Below, in pieces: positions 56,155-64,000 of a DNA stretch of 64,000 nt. Below the pieces are notes generated by a model, which did no database searches, had not been told where the DNA came from, and saw only the letters and a program-made list of their open reading frames with translations. This DNA is from Polaribacter atrinae. Lineage in GTDB: Bacteria; Bacteroidota; Bacteroidia; Flavobacteriales; Flavobacteriaceae. Numbering within the stretch: position 1 is the first letter of the stretch; every line of letters begins with the position of its first letter. The position numbers and the translations under genes are program-made. Where the stretch lies: positions 618,501 through 682,500 of the forward strand of contig NZ_CP150660.1 in NCBI RefSeq assembly GCF_038023995.1. The letters are read 5' to 3'.

Positions 56155-57171
56155 ATGAGTAATAATGTAATAAAAACAGGGATTTTATCTTTTGGAATGT
56201 CTGGACAAATATTTCATGCTCCTTTTTTAGATGAACATCAAAATTTTGAATTAAGTGCTGTCGTAGAAAGGTCTAAAAAGAAAGCACATCTTATATATTC
56301 TGATATAAAAAGCTACGATACAATTGATGAAATTTTAGCAGATTCAGAAATTGAATTGATTATTGTGAATACGCCAAACCCTACTCATTTTGAGTTTGCT
56401 TTAAAAGCACTGAAAGCAAAAAAGCATGTGTTATTAGAAAAACCTTTTACTGTAAATTCATCCGAAGCGAAACAATTATTTACAGCTGCTAAGAAATATA
56501 ATTGTTCAGTATTGGCGTATCAAAATAGAAGATATGACAGTGATTTTTTATCCGTTAAAAGCGTATTAGAATCTAATAAATTAGGAAAAATAGTAGAATT
56601 TCATCTTCGTTATGATCGCTATAAATATGTGATTGGTGAAAAAGTAACAAAAGAAACTCCCGTTCCAGGTAGTGGTTTATCTTATGATTTAGGTCCGCAT
56701 TTGTTAGATGCAGCAATTTCTCTTTTTGGAACTCCTTTAGAATGGAAGAAAAGCTTAGGCCATTTTAGACCAAATACGCAAGTAGATGATTATGCTCATT
56801 TTCATTTATTGTATCCAGAAGGCATGCAAGTTTTTATTACAGCAAGTCTGTTGGTTACTGAGCCACAACCCGCTTTTATTTTACACGGAACAAAAGGTTC
56901 TTATGTAAAAGACCGTGCAGATGTTCAGGAACAACAGTTACAAGAAGGCATAAAACCCTCCATTCCTTTATTTGGTATTGAAAGTACTAATACCCTAGGT
57001 GTTTTGACATATTTTAATGATGAAGGAGTTAAAAAACATGAAAATATCATTTCTAAAAAATCTTCTTACAAGCAAGTATTTAATGATGTTTATGGAACTA
57101 TTAGAGAAGGAAAAACATATCCCGTAACAGAAAATCAAATTATACAACAATTAGAAATTTTAGAAAGTTAA
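56155..57171 (+). CDS. Gfo/Idh/MocA-family oxidoreductase
   Basis: 338 residues. N-terminal Rossmann domain (GILSFGMSGQIFHAPFL, about 8-24) and the family's EKPF motif near residue 98 with catalytic Lys; YDLGPHLLDAA (about 178-188) holds the usual His of the C-terminal substrate domain. Closely resembles the oxidoreductases YhhX/YdgJ. NAD(P)-dependent oxidation or reduction of a sugar or inositol derivative; substrate unknown. Not in an obvious operon: 52 bases after the exported protein gene. Confidence 0.9.
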   Translation: MSNNVIKTGILSFGMSGQIFHAPFLDEHQNFELSAVVERSKKKAHLIYSDIKSYDTIDEILADSEIELIIVNTPNPTHFEFALKALKAKKHVLLEKPFTVNSSEAKQLFTAAKKYNCSVLAYQNRRYDSDFLSVKSVLESNKLGKIVEFHLRYDRYKYVIGEKVTKETPVPGSGLSYDLGPHLLDAAISLFGTPLEWKKSLGHFRPNTQVDDYAHFHLLYPEGMQVFITASLLVTEPQPAFILHGTKGSYVKDRADVQEQQLQEGIKPSIPLFGIESTNTLGVLTYFNDEGVKKHENIISKKSSYKQVFNDVYGTIREGKTYPVTENQIIQQLEILES

Positions 57172-57288
57172 AAAACAATTTCTTATAAATTTAAGATTGA
57201 AAAATAATACCTTTACAGCTCAATTCAATTATCCTTTTTAAACATTATTGAATCGACATCAAACTAAAATTACTATAAAACTCTAAGA

Positions 57289-58155
57289 ATGCAAACTACA
57301 AAACTGAGCACAAAAAGTATATTACCACTCACCTGCTCTCGCTCTGGAACTTGTTGTTTTGGAAAAGCTGTAATGTTAAATCCATGGGAGTTATTTAGTT
57401 TTAGTAAAGAGAAAAAAGTAAGTCCGAGAGAATTTCGTGATTTATATACAGATTTTAGAGGTATCCGATTAACTTTTAACGGAAAGCAAGATAAAAAAGG
57501 ACAAAATGCTTGTAGTCAATATATAGACAATCATGGTTGTAGCGTACATCAAGGTCGCCCGTTAGCATGTCGTTTATATCCATTGGGACGACAAATACAA
57601 TTTGAAAAAGCACATTATATTTTTGAAGGTGCACAATTTCCTTGCTTAACAGACTGCGCTGAAGTTTTAGAATTACCCAAATTGAGTGTTGGAGAGTATT
57701 TAAAAGGACAAGGTGCAGTTCCTTTTGAAAAAGCACAAGATGAATATTTAAAGGTAATGCAAAACATTGCAGATATTGCCTTCGAGTTATTGTTAGATAG
57801 TGGTTTATCCGCTTCTGGCGATACAAAAACACTCGCTTTATGGAGAGAAATGGGGAATGAACTACCAGAAAAATTAGCAGAAAGAATCGGTAAAGACTGG
57901 ATAGATTCTTTAATGATTCCTAAAATAACAAATGTCGTTGAAAACCCTATTGAATTTATTCAGAAACACAATGATTTACTTCTAATAAAAGCCCAAGAAT
58001 CATTTGGCAGCTTGCGAACATTTAATCAAGTACGAGAAGCTTGTGTTTTAATTATGGGAATAGCGTTGCATTTGTCTAGAGGATTGGGTGCAGACACCAA
58101 AGGAATTGCAGAACTTTGGATAGAGACTGCAAAAAGTCATGGTGCAAAAGAATAA
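57289..58155 (+). CDS. YkgJ-family cysteine cluster protein
   Basis: 288 residues of the YkgJ/FliB-related family, which binds a zinc or iron-sulphur centre through a conserved cysteine set. Seen: CSRSGTCCFG (about 14-23) and CSQYIDNHGCSVHQGRPLACRLYP (about 71-94), giving the typical C-x5-CC ... C-x8-C-x9-C pattern. The C-terminal 160 residues are helical and not conserved in shorter relatives. Function is uncertain; members act on flagellin or lipid biosynthesis, but there is no such gene here. Confidence 0.88.
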   Translation: MQTTKLSTKSILPLTCSRSGTCCFGKAVMLNPWELFSFSKEKKVSPREFRDLYTDFRGIRLTFNGKQDKKGQNACSQYIDNHGCSVHQGRPLACRLYPLGRQIQFEKAHYIFEGAQFPCLTDCAEVLELPKLSVGEYLKGQGAVPFEKAQDEYLKVMQNIADIAFELLLDSGLSASGDTKTLALWREMGNELPEKLAERIGKDWIDSLMIPKITNVVENPIEFIQKHNDLLLIKAQESFGSLRTFNQVREACVLIMGIALHLSRGLGADTKGIAELWIETAKSHGAKE

Positions 58156-58248
58156 TATTTTAAATTTCTTACAAAAAAATGTAAGGTTGCTACTTTTTAT
58201 CCGATTACAAGGAATCACAATCAATTAATATCTATTTAACCGAATTAC

Positions 58249-59043
58249 ATGAAAAAAACAATTATTACATTATTTGCTAGTTTATTACTTATTGTAAGTT
58301 GTAACAAAGCTCCAGAAAAAGCAAAACAAATAGAAGAAAAACCAGAACCTGTTGTAGAAAAGACTTTTTCTCAAAAAATTGAAACAGCACATAAAAAAGC
58401 GGCTTTTTTAACAAATGAAGCGGTTCAGTTTGATGCTGCCATTGAATTTGGAGGAAATGAAATTTTTAATGCAACAATTACCGTTTCTACTACTTCTGAT
58501 ATTGCCAGAATAACGTATAAAAATGGAGATGAAATATTTGTAAACAAAGAAAACATTTTTGTTTCTCCTAGTTTAGATAAAAATCCAGGAGTTCGTTTTC
58601 ATGCATATACTTGGAGCTATTTCTTCTTGTTTCCTTACAAGTTAAATGACAATGGAACAAAATGGAACGACGACTTTAAAACAAATGAAACTACAAATAC
58701 TTTTGATGTTGCAAAGTTAACTTTTGGTGCTAATATTGGTGATACTCCAGATGATTGGTATATTGTTTATGCTGATAAAAAATCACACCTTTTAGAGCAT
58801 GCAGCCTACATTGTTACCTCTGGTAAAACAAAAGAAGCTGCAGAAGCAGATCCTCATGCTATTAAATATGAAGACTATAAGATGATTGATGAAATTCCTT
58901 TTGCTACAAACTGGGGTTACTATGGTTGGAACATCGAAACAGGCTTATCTGATAAAATAGGAAGTGCAAAAATAACGAACATCCAATTTGTGGAAGGTTT
59001 TAGAAAAAGTTTTGCTATTCCAGAAAACTATATTAAAAAATAA
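58249..59043 (+). CDS. Lipoprotein of unknown function (DUF6503-like)
   Basis: 264 residues with a type II signal peptide (MKKTIITLFASLLLIVSCNKAPEK; lipobox LIVSC, lipidated Cys18). The mature domain (about 40-260) contains HTKAAFLTNEAVQFD-like start, VRFHAYTWSYFFLFPYKLND and DDWYIVYADKKSHLLEHAAYIVTSG, a pattern I associate with the DUF6503 family of flavobacterial outer-membrane lipoproteins. No enzymatic motif. Followed by a terminator. Confidence 0.75.
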   Translation: MKKTIITLFASLLLIVSCNKAPEKAKQIEEKPEPVVEKTFSQKIETAHKKAAFLTNEAVQFDAAIEFGGNEIFNATITVSTTSDIARITYKNGDEIFVNKENIFVSPSLDKNPGVRFHAYTWSYFFLFPYKLNDNGTKWNDDFKTNETTNTFDVAKLTFGANIGDTPDDWYIVYADKKSHLLEHAAYIVTSGKTKEAAEADPHAIKYEDYKMIDEIPFATNWGYYGWNIETGLSDKIGSAKITNIQFVEGFRKSFAIPENYIKK

Positions 59044-59066
59044 GCATTCTATTTTTTATAAATTAT

Positions 59067-59095
59067 AATCCCACTGAGAAATCAGTGGGATTTTT
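59067..59095 (+). terminator. Terminator of the lipoprotein gene
   Basis: Eleven-base arms AATCCCACTGA / TCAGTGGGATT with a GAAA loop and a T run. Confidence 0.9.
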
Positions 59096-59159
59096 GCTTT
59101 AATACTATTCTTAATAAATGTAACAAAGGTGATAAATGTCAGATTTTAATACATATACC

Positions 59160-59177
59160 TATCGTAAATTTACGATA
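59160..59177. promoter_or_regulatory. ArsR operator: perfect 18-bp palindrome over the -7 element
   Basis: TATCGTAAATTTACGATA, seven bases upstream of the ArsR ATG. Its centre TAAATTTA resembles the -7 element, so bound repressor would block the promoter. Confidence 0.75.
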
Positions 59178-59183
59178 AGAATT

Positions 59184-59489
59184 ATGGAAAAAAATTTAAC
59201 TACCTTAGAACACAAAGAAAATAATAAAACCTTAGCTAAATTTGCCAAAGCTTTGGCGCATCCTACACGTATTGCCATTTTAAAACATCTAGAAAACCAA
59301 TCGTGTTGTTTTACGGGAGATTTGGTAGATATTTTTCCGTTGGCACAATCTACCATTTCTCAGCATTTAAAAGAATTAAAAAATGCGGGACTTATTCAAG
59401 GAGAGTTAAAACCTCCAAAAATAAAGTATTGCATCAATCAAAAAAACTGGAACATCGCTAAATCATTATTTCAACAATTTTTTGAATGA
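59184..59489 (+). CDS. ArsR-family repressor
   Basis: 101 residues from ATG 59184; the longer frame from 59136 would run through the operator and is rejected. Winged helix with FAKALAHPTRIAILKHL (about 20-36) and the recognition helix STISQHLKELKNAGLI. A cysteine pair (C41-C42) replaces the usual ELCVCDL and may bind metalloid or a thiol signal. It heads a cassette with a small thioredoxin and an ArsP-like permease and sits on its own 18-bp palindrome, so it very likely represses the cassette. Confidence 0.9.
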   Translation: MEKNLTTLEHKENNKTLAKFAKALAHPTRIAILKHLENQSCCFTGDLVDIFPLAQSTISQHLKELKNAGLIQGELKPPKIKYCINQKNWNIAKSLFQQFFE

Positions 59490-59506
59490 TATTTTTATGT
59501 AACTAC

Positions 59507-59522
59507 ATAGCTTATTTGCGAT
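59507..59522. promoter_or_regulatory. Degenerate second ArsR site
   Basis: ATAGCTTATTTGCGAT matches the 16-base core of the palindrome at 59161 at 11 positions, just before the thioredoxin gene. Confidence 0.35.
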
Positions 59523-59539
59523 AAACAAATATTAAAATT

Positions 59540-59776
59540 ATGAGTAAAGTAATTAAAGTTTTAGGTACCGGTTGTCCAAAATGTCAATCGATGACGGCAG
59601 TTGTTAAAACTGTAGTTTCAGAAAACAACATTGATGCTACTATAGAAAAAGTAGAAGATATTATGGAAATTATGAAATATAACGTTATGACTACTCCAGC
59701 ATTGGTCATAAACGATGCAATTACCATTAAAGGTAGAATTCCCTCTAAAGAGGAAGTACTATCACTACTAAAATAA
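59540..59776 (+). CDS. Small thioredoxin-like redox protein (GCPKC)
   Basis: 78 residues, a minimal thioredoxin fold with the redox pair C12-C15 (GTGCPKCQ) and the cis-Pro segment TTPALVINDA (about 53-62). These small proteins, called redox-active disulfide protein 2, accompany metal- or arsenical-handling permeases and ArsR regulators. Here it lies between arsR and the permease, so it may deliver electrons or reduce the substrate before export. Confidence 0.9.
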   Translation: MSKVIKVLGTGCPKCQSMTAVVKTVVSENNIDATIEKVEDIMEIMKYNVMTTPALVINDAITIKGRIPSKEEVLSLLK

Positions 59777-59818
59777 TTAAATTGTTGGGTATGAATTATC
59801 AAATCGAAACGATAGAAA

Positions 59819-60796
59819 ATGTTTGATTGGATACAAAATATAGCAGATTGGTTTGTGTATGATGTTTTAAACTTAAACAAAGAACAACTTTTAGCAGAAG
59901 CCTTAAATTTCTTTATTTACGACACCACAAAAATTCTGATATTACTTTTTGTAATCATTTTTTTAATGGGAATTGTAAATAGTTACTTTCCTATAGATAA
60001 GGTTAAAAATTATCTATCAAGAAATAAATTATATGGTTTAGAGTACTTGATGGCAAGTCTTTTTGGAGTGGTAACTCCTTTTTGTTCCTGCTCATCAGTT
60101 CCTTTATTTATTGGTTTTGTAAGAGGCGGAATTCCGTTAGGTGTTACTTTTGCTTTTTTAATTACATCTCCTTTGGTTAATGAAGTTGCTATTGGACTTT
60201 TTATAGGTTTATTTGGAGTTAAAACTACTATTATCTATGTAGTTAGCGGTATTTTATTAGGAACTATTTCTGGAGTTATTCTTCAAAAATTAAAATTAGA
60301 AACCTATTTAACTCCTTGGGTAAAAGAAGTGTTGGCCAACGCACAAAAAGAACAAGACCTTTTTATAGCAGAAAAACAAACCTTACAACAACGTTTACCC
60401 ATAATTTGGGCAGAAGTACTGACTATTTTAAAAGGTGTTATTCCGTATGTTATAGTGGGGATTGCTATTGGAGGTTTCATGCATGGTTATATCCCTGAAG
60501 GCTTTTTTGAACAATACATGGCCAAAGACAATCTTTTTGCGGTGCCAATTGCTACTATTTTAGCAGTACCAATGTATTCTAATGCATCTGGAATATTACC
60601 TGTAGCTCAGGTTTTAGTTGCAAAAGGAATTCCCTTAGGAACCGCAATTGCTTTTATGATGGGAGTTGTTGGTTTATCCTTACCAGAAGCAATGCTTTTA
60701 AAGAAAGTAATGACCTTAAAATTAATTGCCATCTTTTTTGGTGTAGTGACATTCTGTATCATCATTTCTGGATATATATTTAATCTGATTTTATAA
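59819..60796 (+). CDS. ArsP-like permease (UPF0718 family)
   Basis: 325 residues with eight to nine membrane helices in two halves. The first half has the conserved TPFCSCSSVPLFIGF (86-100, Cys89 and Cys91) and the second MYSNASGILPVAQVL, both family signatures. Relatives (ArsP, SO_0444) export trivalent organoarsenicals or copper/zinc-related stress substrates. Third gene of the ArsR-thioredoxin-permease cassette, 42 bases after the thioredoxin gene. Substrate not certain. Confidence 0.9.
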   Translation: MFDWIQNIADWFVYDVLNLNKEQLLAEALNFFIYDTTKILILLFVIIFLMGIVNSYFPIDKVKNYLSRNKLYGLEYLMASLFGVVTPFCSCSSVPLFIGFVRGGIPLGVTFAFLITSPLVNEVAIGLFIGLFGVKTTIIYVVSGILLGTISGVILQKLKLETYLTPWVKEVLANAQKEQDLFIAEKQTLQQRLPIIWAEVLTILKGVIPYVIVGIAIGGFMHGYIPEGFFEQYMAKDNLFAVPIATILAVPMYSNASGILPVAQVLVAKGIPLGTAIAFMMGVVGLSLPEAMLLKKVMTLKLIAIFFGVVTFCIIISGYIFNLIL

Positions 60797-60831
60797 CCCA
60801 AATGATCATCAAAAAGAATGAATAGAAAACC

Positions 60832-61620
60832 TTAAATTTTAATCTGCTTAACGGTTACACGTTGCTCTAAAGAATGCGCAACAGGACCAAATTGATTAAA
60901 AAGAGCCACATCTGCAGCATCTAAACCATAACCTACCGCAACGTAGCCTCCTTTTTGTCCGGTTTGAGTAGCATCAAAAGTATACCAACGTCCACCCACA
61001 TAAGCTTCAAACCAAGCATGCATATCCATGGGGTGTAATTTGTGTAAATAACCAACTACCATACGTGCAGGAATACTTAAACTTCGGCACAATGCAATGC
61101 CTAAATGCGACAAATCTCTACAAACACCAGAACGTTTGTAATTTACTTCTGTGGCAGAAATAGGAAAATCACTACTACCAGGAATGTAACTAATATTTGT
61201 ACGCAGCCATTCTTCTATGGCAAACACTTGTTTGTAGCCAACAGGTTGGTCTGCGGTAATTGTATTTGCTAAGTCGTTAAAACGATCAGATTCACAATAC
61301 CTACTCGGTAATAAATAACAAAGTACATCATTAGGTAGATTTTGAATTTCTACAAAAGGAGCATCAAAATTTACATCAACAAATTCAGACGTTCTTACAT
61401 CTGAACTCGTAAAAAGAGTAAACCTACCTAATGGAGCAACCAAACGTTGACATAAATTACCATAATCATCTGTAAACTCTATAATGGGTAAATTTGGATA
61501 TGTTTTAAATTCATCGCGCTCTATCCACTGTTCTGCACCACTTCTAGGGCGTAACATTAAAATAAAAGGAGTTGGTGTTTCTATATCAAAAGCCAAATTA
61601 CAACTTACACGTAACCACAT
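60832..61620 (-). CDS. Transglutaminase-like cysteine protease-fold protein
   Basis: 262 residues. The catalytic triad of the transglutaminase core can be placed at C167 (SGVCRDLSHL), H201 (MDMHAWFEAYVG) and D216 (YTFDATQ), after an N-terminal bacterial transglutaminase beta domain (1-100). In most bacteria this gene sits with circularly permuted ATP-grasp and alpha-E genes; here it is alone and the only ATP-grasp trace in the window is the fragment at 21119. Likely peptide ligase/hydrolase activity; substrate unknown. Confidence 0.9.
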   Translation of the reverse strand: MWLRVSCNLAFDIETPTPFILMLRPRSGAEQWIERDEFKTYPNLPIIEFTDDYGNLCQRLVAPLGRFTLFTSSDVRTSEFVDVNFDAPFVEIQNLPNDVLCYLLPSRYCESDRFNDLANTITADQPVGYKQVFAIEEWLRTNISYIPGSSDFPISATEVNYKRSGVCRDLSHLGIALCRSLSIPARMVVGYLHKLHPMDMHAWFEAYVGGRWYTFDATQTGQKGGYVAVGYGLDAADVALFNQFGPVAHSLEQRVTVKQIKI

Positions 61621-62093
61621 AAATAAATTTTATTAATAACAATTGCGAAACAAAAATAAGTAACTCTTAAATGTAACTGATTCATAATAGAAAAGTGCTG
61701 ATTTATTTGTATTAAATACAACCTAAATTTACTTAAATAACAATAATATAGCTTAAAAATGGTGATTATAAAGTACTCTTGCTTATTAGAAGAAAAATCA
61801 TTTCATCTTAAAAATAATCAACAAAATGAATAAACCGTCTTTAAATCATCGTTGTATTATCTATAATAAATAACCTTTTACAAAGGATATTTTAAACATA
61901 GAATATATTTTTTTAGAATTTTAACAGAAGTTGTTAAAGTTTAAAACGAGAGATGTTCCACGCTGATTTTTCAACTCAAAAAAACTAACTTCGCTTATTG
62001 TTTTAAAGTTAAAAGTAAACTCATAAAATATCTTGTAGTTACTTAAATAAAAAACAACAAAATCTATAGTACAAGTAAATAAAAACGTCAATT
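61621..62093. other. Gene-free interval before the PLP enzyme gene
   Basis: About 470 bases, AT-rich. It contains the promoter module at 61969-61997 and nothing else recognised. Confidence 0.6.
61969..61997 (+). promoter_or_regulatory. Shared promoter module, copy 2
   Basis: Core ACTCAAAAAAACTAACTTCG with TAnnTTCG at 61986-61993; 25/29 match to 54801-54829. The ATG is 97 bases downstream. Confidence 0.55.
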
Positions 62094-63953
62094 ATGGAAG
62101 ACAAAAAAATATTAAATTACATTAAAGATGTATTAGAAAATGCACCAACATCATGGGTAAATTTAACTACACATCGTCTAGATATTTATAATGAAAAATT
62201 AGCTAAAACTGACTTTTTAAATCAGTTTGAAACTTTGTTTAACAACAATAATACCACATCATCTGCTTTAAATACATTACCTACCGCTTATGATTATATT
62301 CGTTTAGGGCATCCATTATCTTGTGTTTTAGAATGGGGAATTTCAAAATTAAACACCCTTAATTCAGAGAACGTAATTAGCTTTTCTTCACAAACGATTC
62401 CTGTTTTAGCAGTGTTAAGAAAGAATTTATTAGAAAATAAAAATACTAGAATTGTTTATTTAGATAAACTACCTAATAACTTTGACATCGAAATAGTTAA
62501 AAACATCTATAACTATAAATTTCAATTAGAAAAAGTAGCAAAACTATCAGATATTTCTTCATTTAACGGAAGTACTATTTTTATATCAGAAGAAGATAAA
62601 ATAGGTAGTTTTGACAACAATGAAAATTTTGACAACAATGAAAATATAGATTTCTTCGTTCAACTTCACGGGTATCTTGGGAGTATTTTGGTTGTAAATG
62701 GAGAACAGAATGAAAATTATATTTCAGACATTCAGCATGTAAGAAGAAGAGAAACCATTGCCATGACTCCTTCTAATTCTCTTATCGCTTTAAAAGCTTT
62801 GGTTGCAGAATCTGCTATTGAAGATAAAAAGAATAACGACACTAATAAAACAAGTGTTTTAAATGCTATTAAAGAAGTTACCAGGTCTAACACCAAACCT
62901 TTAGTTGCTTCTAGTGGACTGTCTATTCAGTATGCCATTTTAATGGGGTTGATTCATGACGCATCTGAAAATCATAATGGTAAAGCGATTAAAATTATTG
63001 TTCCACCAAATTGTTATGGTGGTACTAATGACCAGGCAAGACGTGTTGCTGCTTGTATTGACAATGTAGAAATTGTAGACTTATTAGTTGATAGAGATAA
63101 TGATATGGTACAAAGTATTGATACCGTTTTAAATAACATTGCTAAACAAGACGCTGTACCTTATATTATTGCTGAAATACCAACCAACCCAAGAGTTGAA
63201 GTTCCGGATTTAATCAAATTAAAGGAAGCTTTAAGCAGAGAACGTACAACTACAACGGGAGCAATTGCTATAGACCCTGTTTTTATTTTAGACCAAACAT
63301 TTTGTCCTAATGTTCACTTTTTAGGTGAAGGAGAAATACTATCAACAGTAAGAACTATTTCTTTTGCGAGTGGTTCTAAATTTCCAAGTGGCGGAAAATG
63401 TACTGCAGGTTACTGTATCGGAAATAAAAAAACAGATTCTTTAATCGATAAAATAGAACATCATTTACTTCTTTGCGATAATGAAGCTACTAGTCTTCAA
63501 TATGAAATATTAGCACAACAATTACCATCGATGAAGCAAAGAATTGCAGATGCCTATACAAATACCCGTTTGTTTGTAAATTATATTCATGAAACGTTAC
63601 CAGGAGCAAAAATCAATTTTGTATCAGAAGAATTAGCATCGCAAGGTTTTACGCCATCTGTTTTCTCTTTAGACCTTCCTACAACAGGAATTACAGATGA
63701 AGAAAAAGAAGCTAACAAGAGAGCCTTAAATTTAAAGTTAATCAACTTAATGATTACCGAAATTCCTGATGAAAGTAAATTCTGTGTTAGTTACGGACAA
63801 TTAAAAGGATGTTATTGGACCATACCTGCAACATCTACACAAGGAACCACTAAAGAAGGCGATAAAGATTATATTGTACGTGCTTCACTATCTCCTAATA
63901 TGGATTTAGAACATCATAAAGAAGTGTTTTTAAAGTTTGTTAAGAGTATTTAA
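62094..63953 (+). CDS. Large PLP-dependent enzyme, Cys/Met-metabolism family-like
   Basis: 619 residues. Residues 230-619 resemble a fold type I PLP enzyme of the cystathionine gamma-synthase/O-acetylhomoserine sulfhydrylase group: VPPNCYGGTNDQARR, AEIPTNPRVEVPDL, GAIAIDPVFILD, and SFASGSKFPSGGKCTAGY holding the likely PLP lysine (SGSK). Residues 1-225 are a long N-terminal extension not found in standard enzymes, containing SCVLEWGISKL and a duplicated FDNNEN stretch. A gene with this shape recurs in flavobacteria; the reaction is not known to me. Starts at ATG 62094 behind a promoter module. Confidence 0.78.
   Translation: MEDKKILNYIKDVLENAPTSWVNLTTHRLDIYNEKLAKTDFLNQFETLFNNNNTTSSALNTLPTAYDYIRLGHPLSCVLEWGISKLNTLNSENVISFSSQTIPVLAVLRKNLLENKNTRIVYLDKLPNNFDIEIVKNIYNYKFQLEKVAKLSDISSFNGSTIFISEEDKIGSFDNNENFDNNENIDFFVQLHGYLGSILVVNGEQNENYISDIQHVRRRETIAMTPSNSLIALKALVAESAIEDKKNNDTNKTSVLNAIKEVTRSNTKPLVASSGLSIQYAILMGLIHDASENHNGKAIKIIVPPNCYGGTNDQARRVAACIDNVEIVDLLVDRDNDMVQSIDTVLNNIAKQDAVPYIIAEIPTNPRVEVPDLIKLKEALSRERTTTTGAIAIDPVFILDQTFCPNVHFLGEGEILSTVRTISFASGSKFPSGGKCTAGYCIGNKKTDSLIDKIEHHLLLCDNEATSLQYEILAQQLPSMKQRIADAYTNTRLFVNYIHETLPGAKINFVSEELASQGFTPSVFSLDLPTTGITDEEKEANKRALNLKLINLMITEIPDESKFCVSYGQLKGCYWTIPATSTQGTTKEGDKDYIVRASLSPNMDLEHHKEVFLKFVKSI
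62609..62644 (+). repeat. Exact 18-bp tandem duplication in coding sequence
   Basis: TTTTGACAACAATGAAAA occurs twice in tandem, adding six residues (FDNNEN) to a loop of the PLP enzyme's N-terminal extension. Confidence 0.9.
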
Positions 63954-64000
63954 AATACAACAATTAGAACTTATTTAAAGTGCATAAAAAATCCCAATGA

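Noticed and set aside
57476..57832. 118-codon antisense frame inside the YkgJ gene
   Set aside because: Shadow of the cysteine-cluster gene; the sense frame has clear family motifs.

Overview
The window is AT-rich, densely coded DNA from a marine-type member of the Flavobacteriaceae; Polaribacter or Tenacibaculum relatives are the closest guess, but no rRNA is present to prove it. The evidence is the PorX regulator of the type IX secretion system, a large surface protein with a type B T9SS sorting domain, a fused LpxC-FabZ, and many starts preceded by a TAnnTTTG -7 element, the Bacteroidetes promoter signature. No rRNA, tRNA, CRISPR array, prophage or conjugative element was seen.

Layout. 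0-2.4 kb: the 3' part of an amidohydrolase gene, then a complete IS256-family insertion sequence with 8-bp target duplications. 2.5-7.6 kb: a cold-shock protein, a small unknown protein, and a tight operon of two DEAD-box helicases plus an unusual zinc-ribbon SDR protein. 7.7-9.2 kb: a Crp-type regulator and an acyl-lipid desaturase. 9.3-20.9 kb: meaB, a stop-interrupted acyl-ACP thioesterase, and opposite them a complete methylmalonyl-CoA operon (epimerase, sodium-pumping decarboxylase subunits, CoA-transferase, both mutase subunits) linking succinyl-CoA and propionyl-CoA and coupling decarboxylation to sodium export. 21-22.8 kb: an ATP-grasp gene fragment and an EamA transporter. 22.8-29.6 kb: a hexitol locus (fructokinase, mannitol dehydrogenase, NCS1-type permease, outer-membrane protein) facing a Nudix-type regulator and a hexitol-phosphatase-like HAD enzyme. 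Permease and outer-membrane protein are both disrupted, and two matching 19-bp palindromes lie between the divergent units.

29.7-37.8 kb: fabG, sucD, a second lpxD, efp, lpxA, lpxC-fabZ, lpxD and an HD-domain hydrolase, mostly lipid A and core metabolism on the minus strand. 38-45.8 kb: porX, tsaE, alanine dehydrogenase, a 1282-residue repeat-containing T9SS substrate and a DUF4258 protein. 45.9-52.5 kb: TrmH methyltransferase, a SIRT5-like sirtuin, unknown secreted and membrane proteins, a TauE/SafE remnant, a VF530 protein, a secreted Xaa-Pro peptidase and gcvT. 52.6-64 kb: an SDR reductase, a YdjM-type membrane protein, unknown exported proteins, a Gfo/Idh oxidoreductase, a YkgJ zinc/iron-cluster protein, an ArsR-thioredoxin-ArsP-like permease efflux cassette with an 18-bp perfect operator palindrome, a transglutaminase and a large PLP enzyme.

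Most genes are ordinary flavobacterial core genes. The points most worth following are the hexitol locus (paired operators, a permease outside the usual sugar families, ongoing decay), the helicase-helicase-SDR operon, the IS element sitting in a terminator T-tract and carrying its own upstream terminator, and the number of broken genes (five in 64 kb), which suggests either recent niche change or uncorrected assembly errors.
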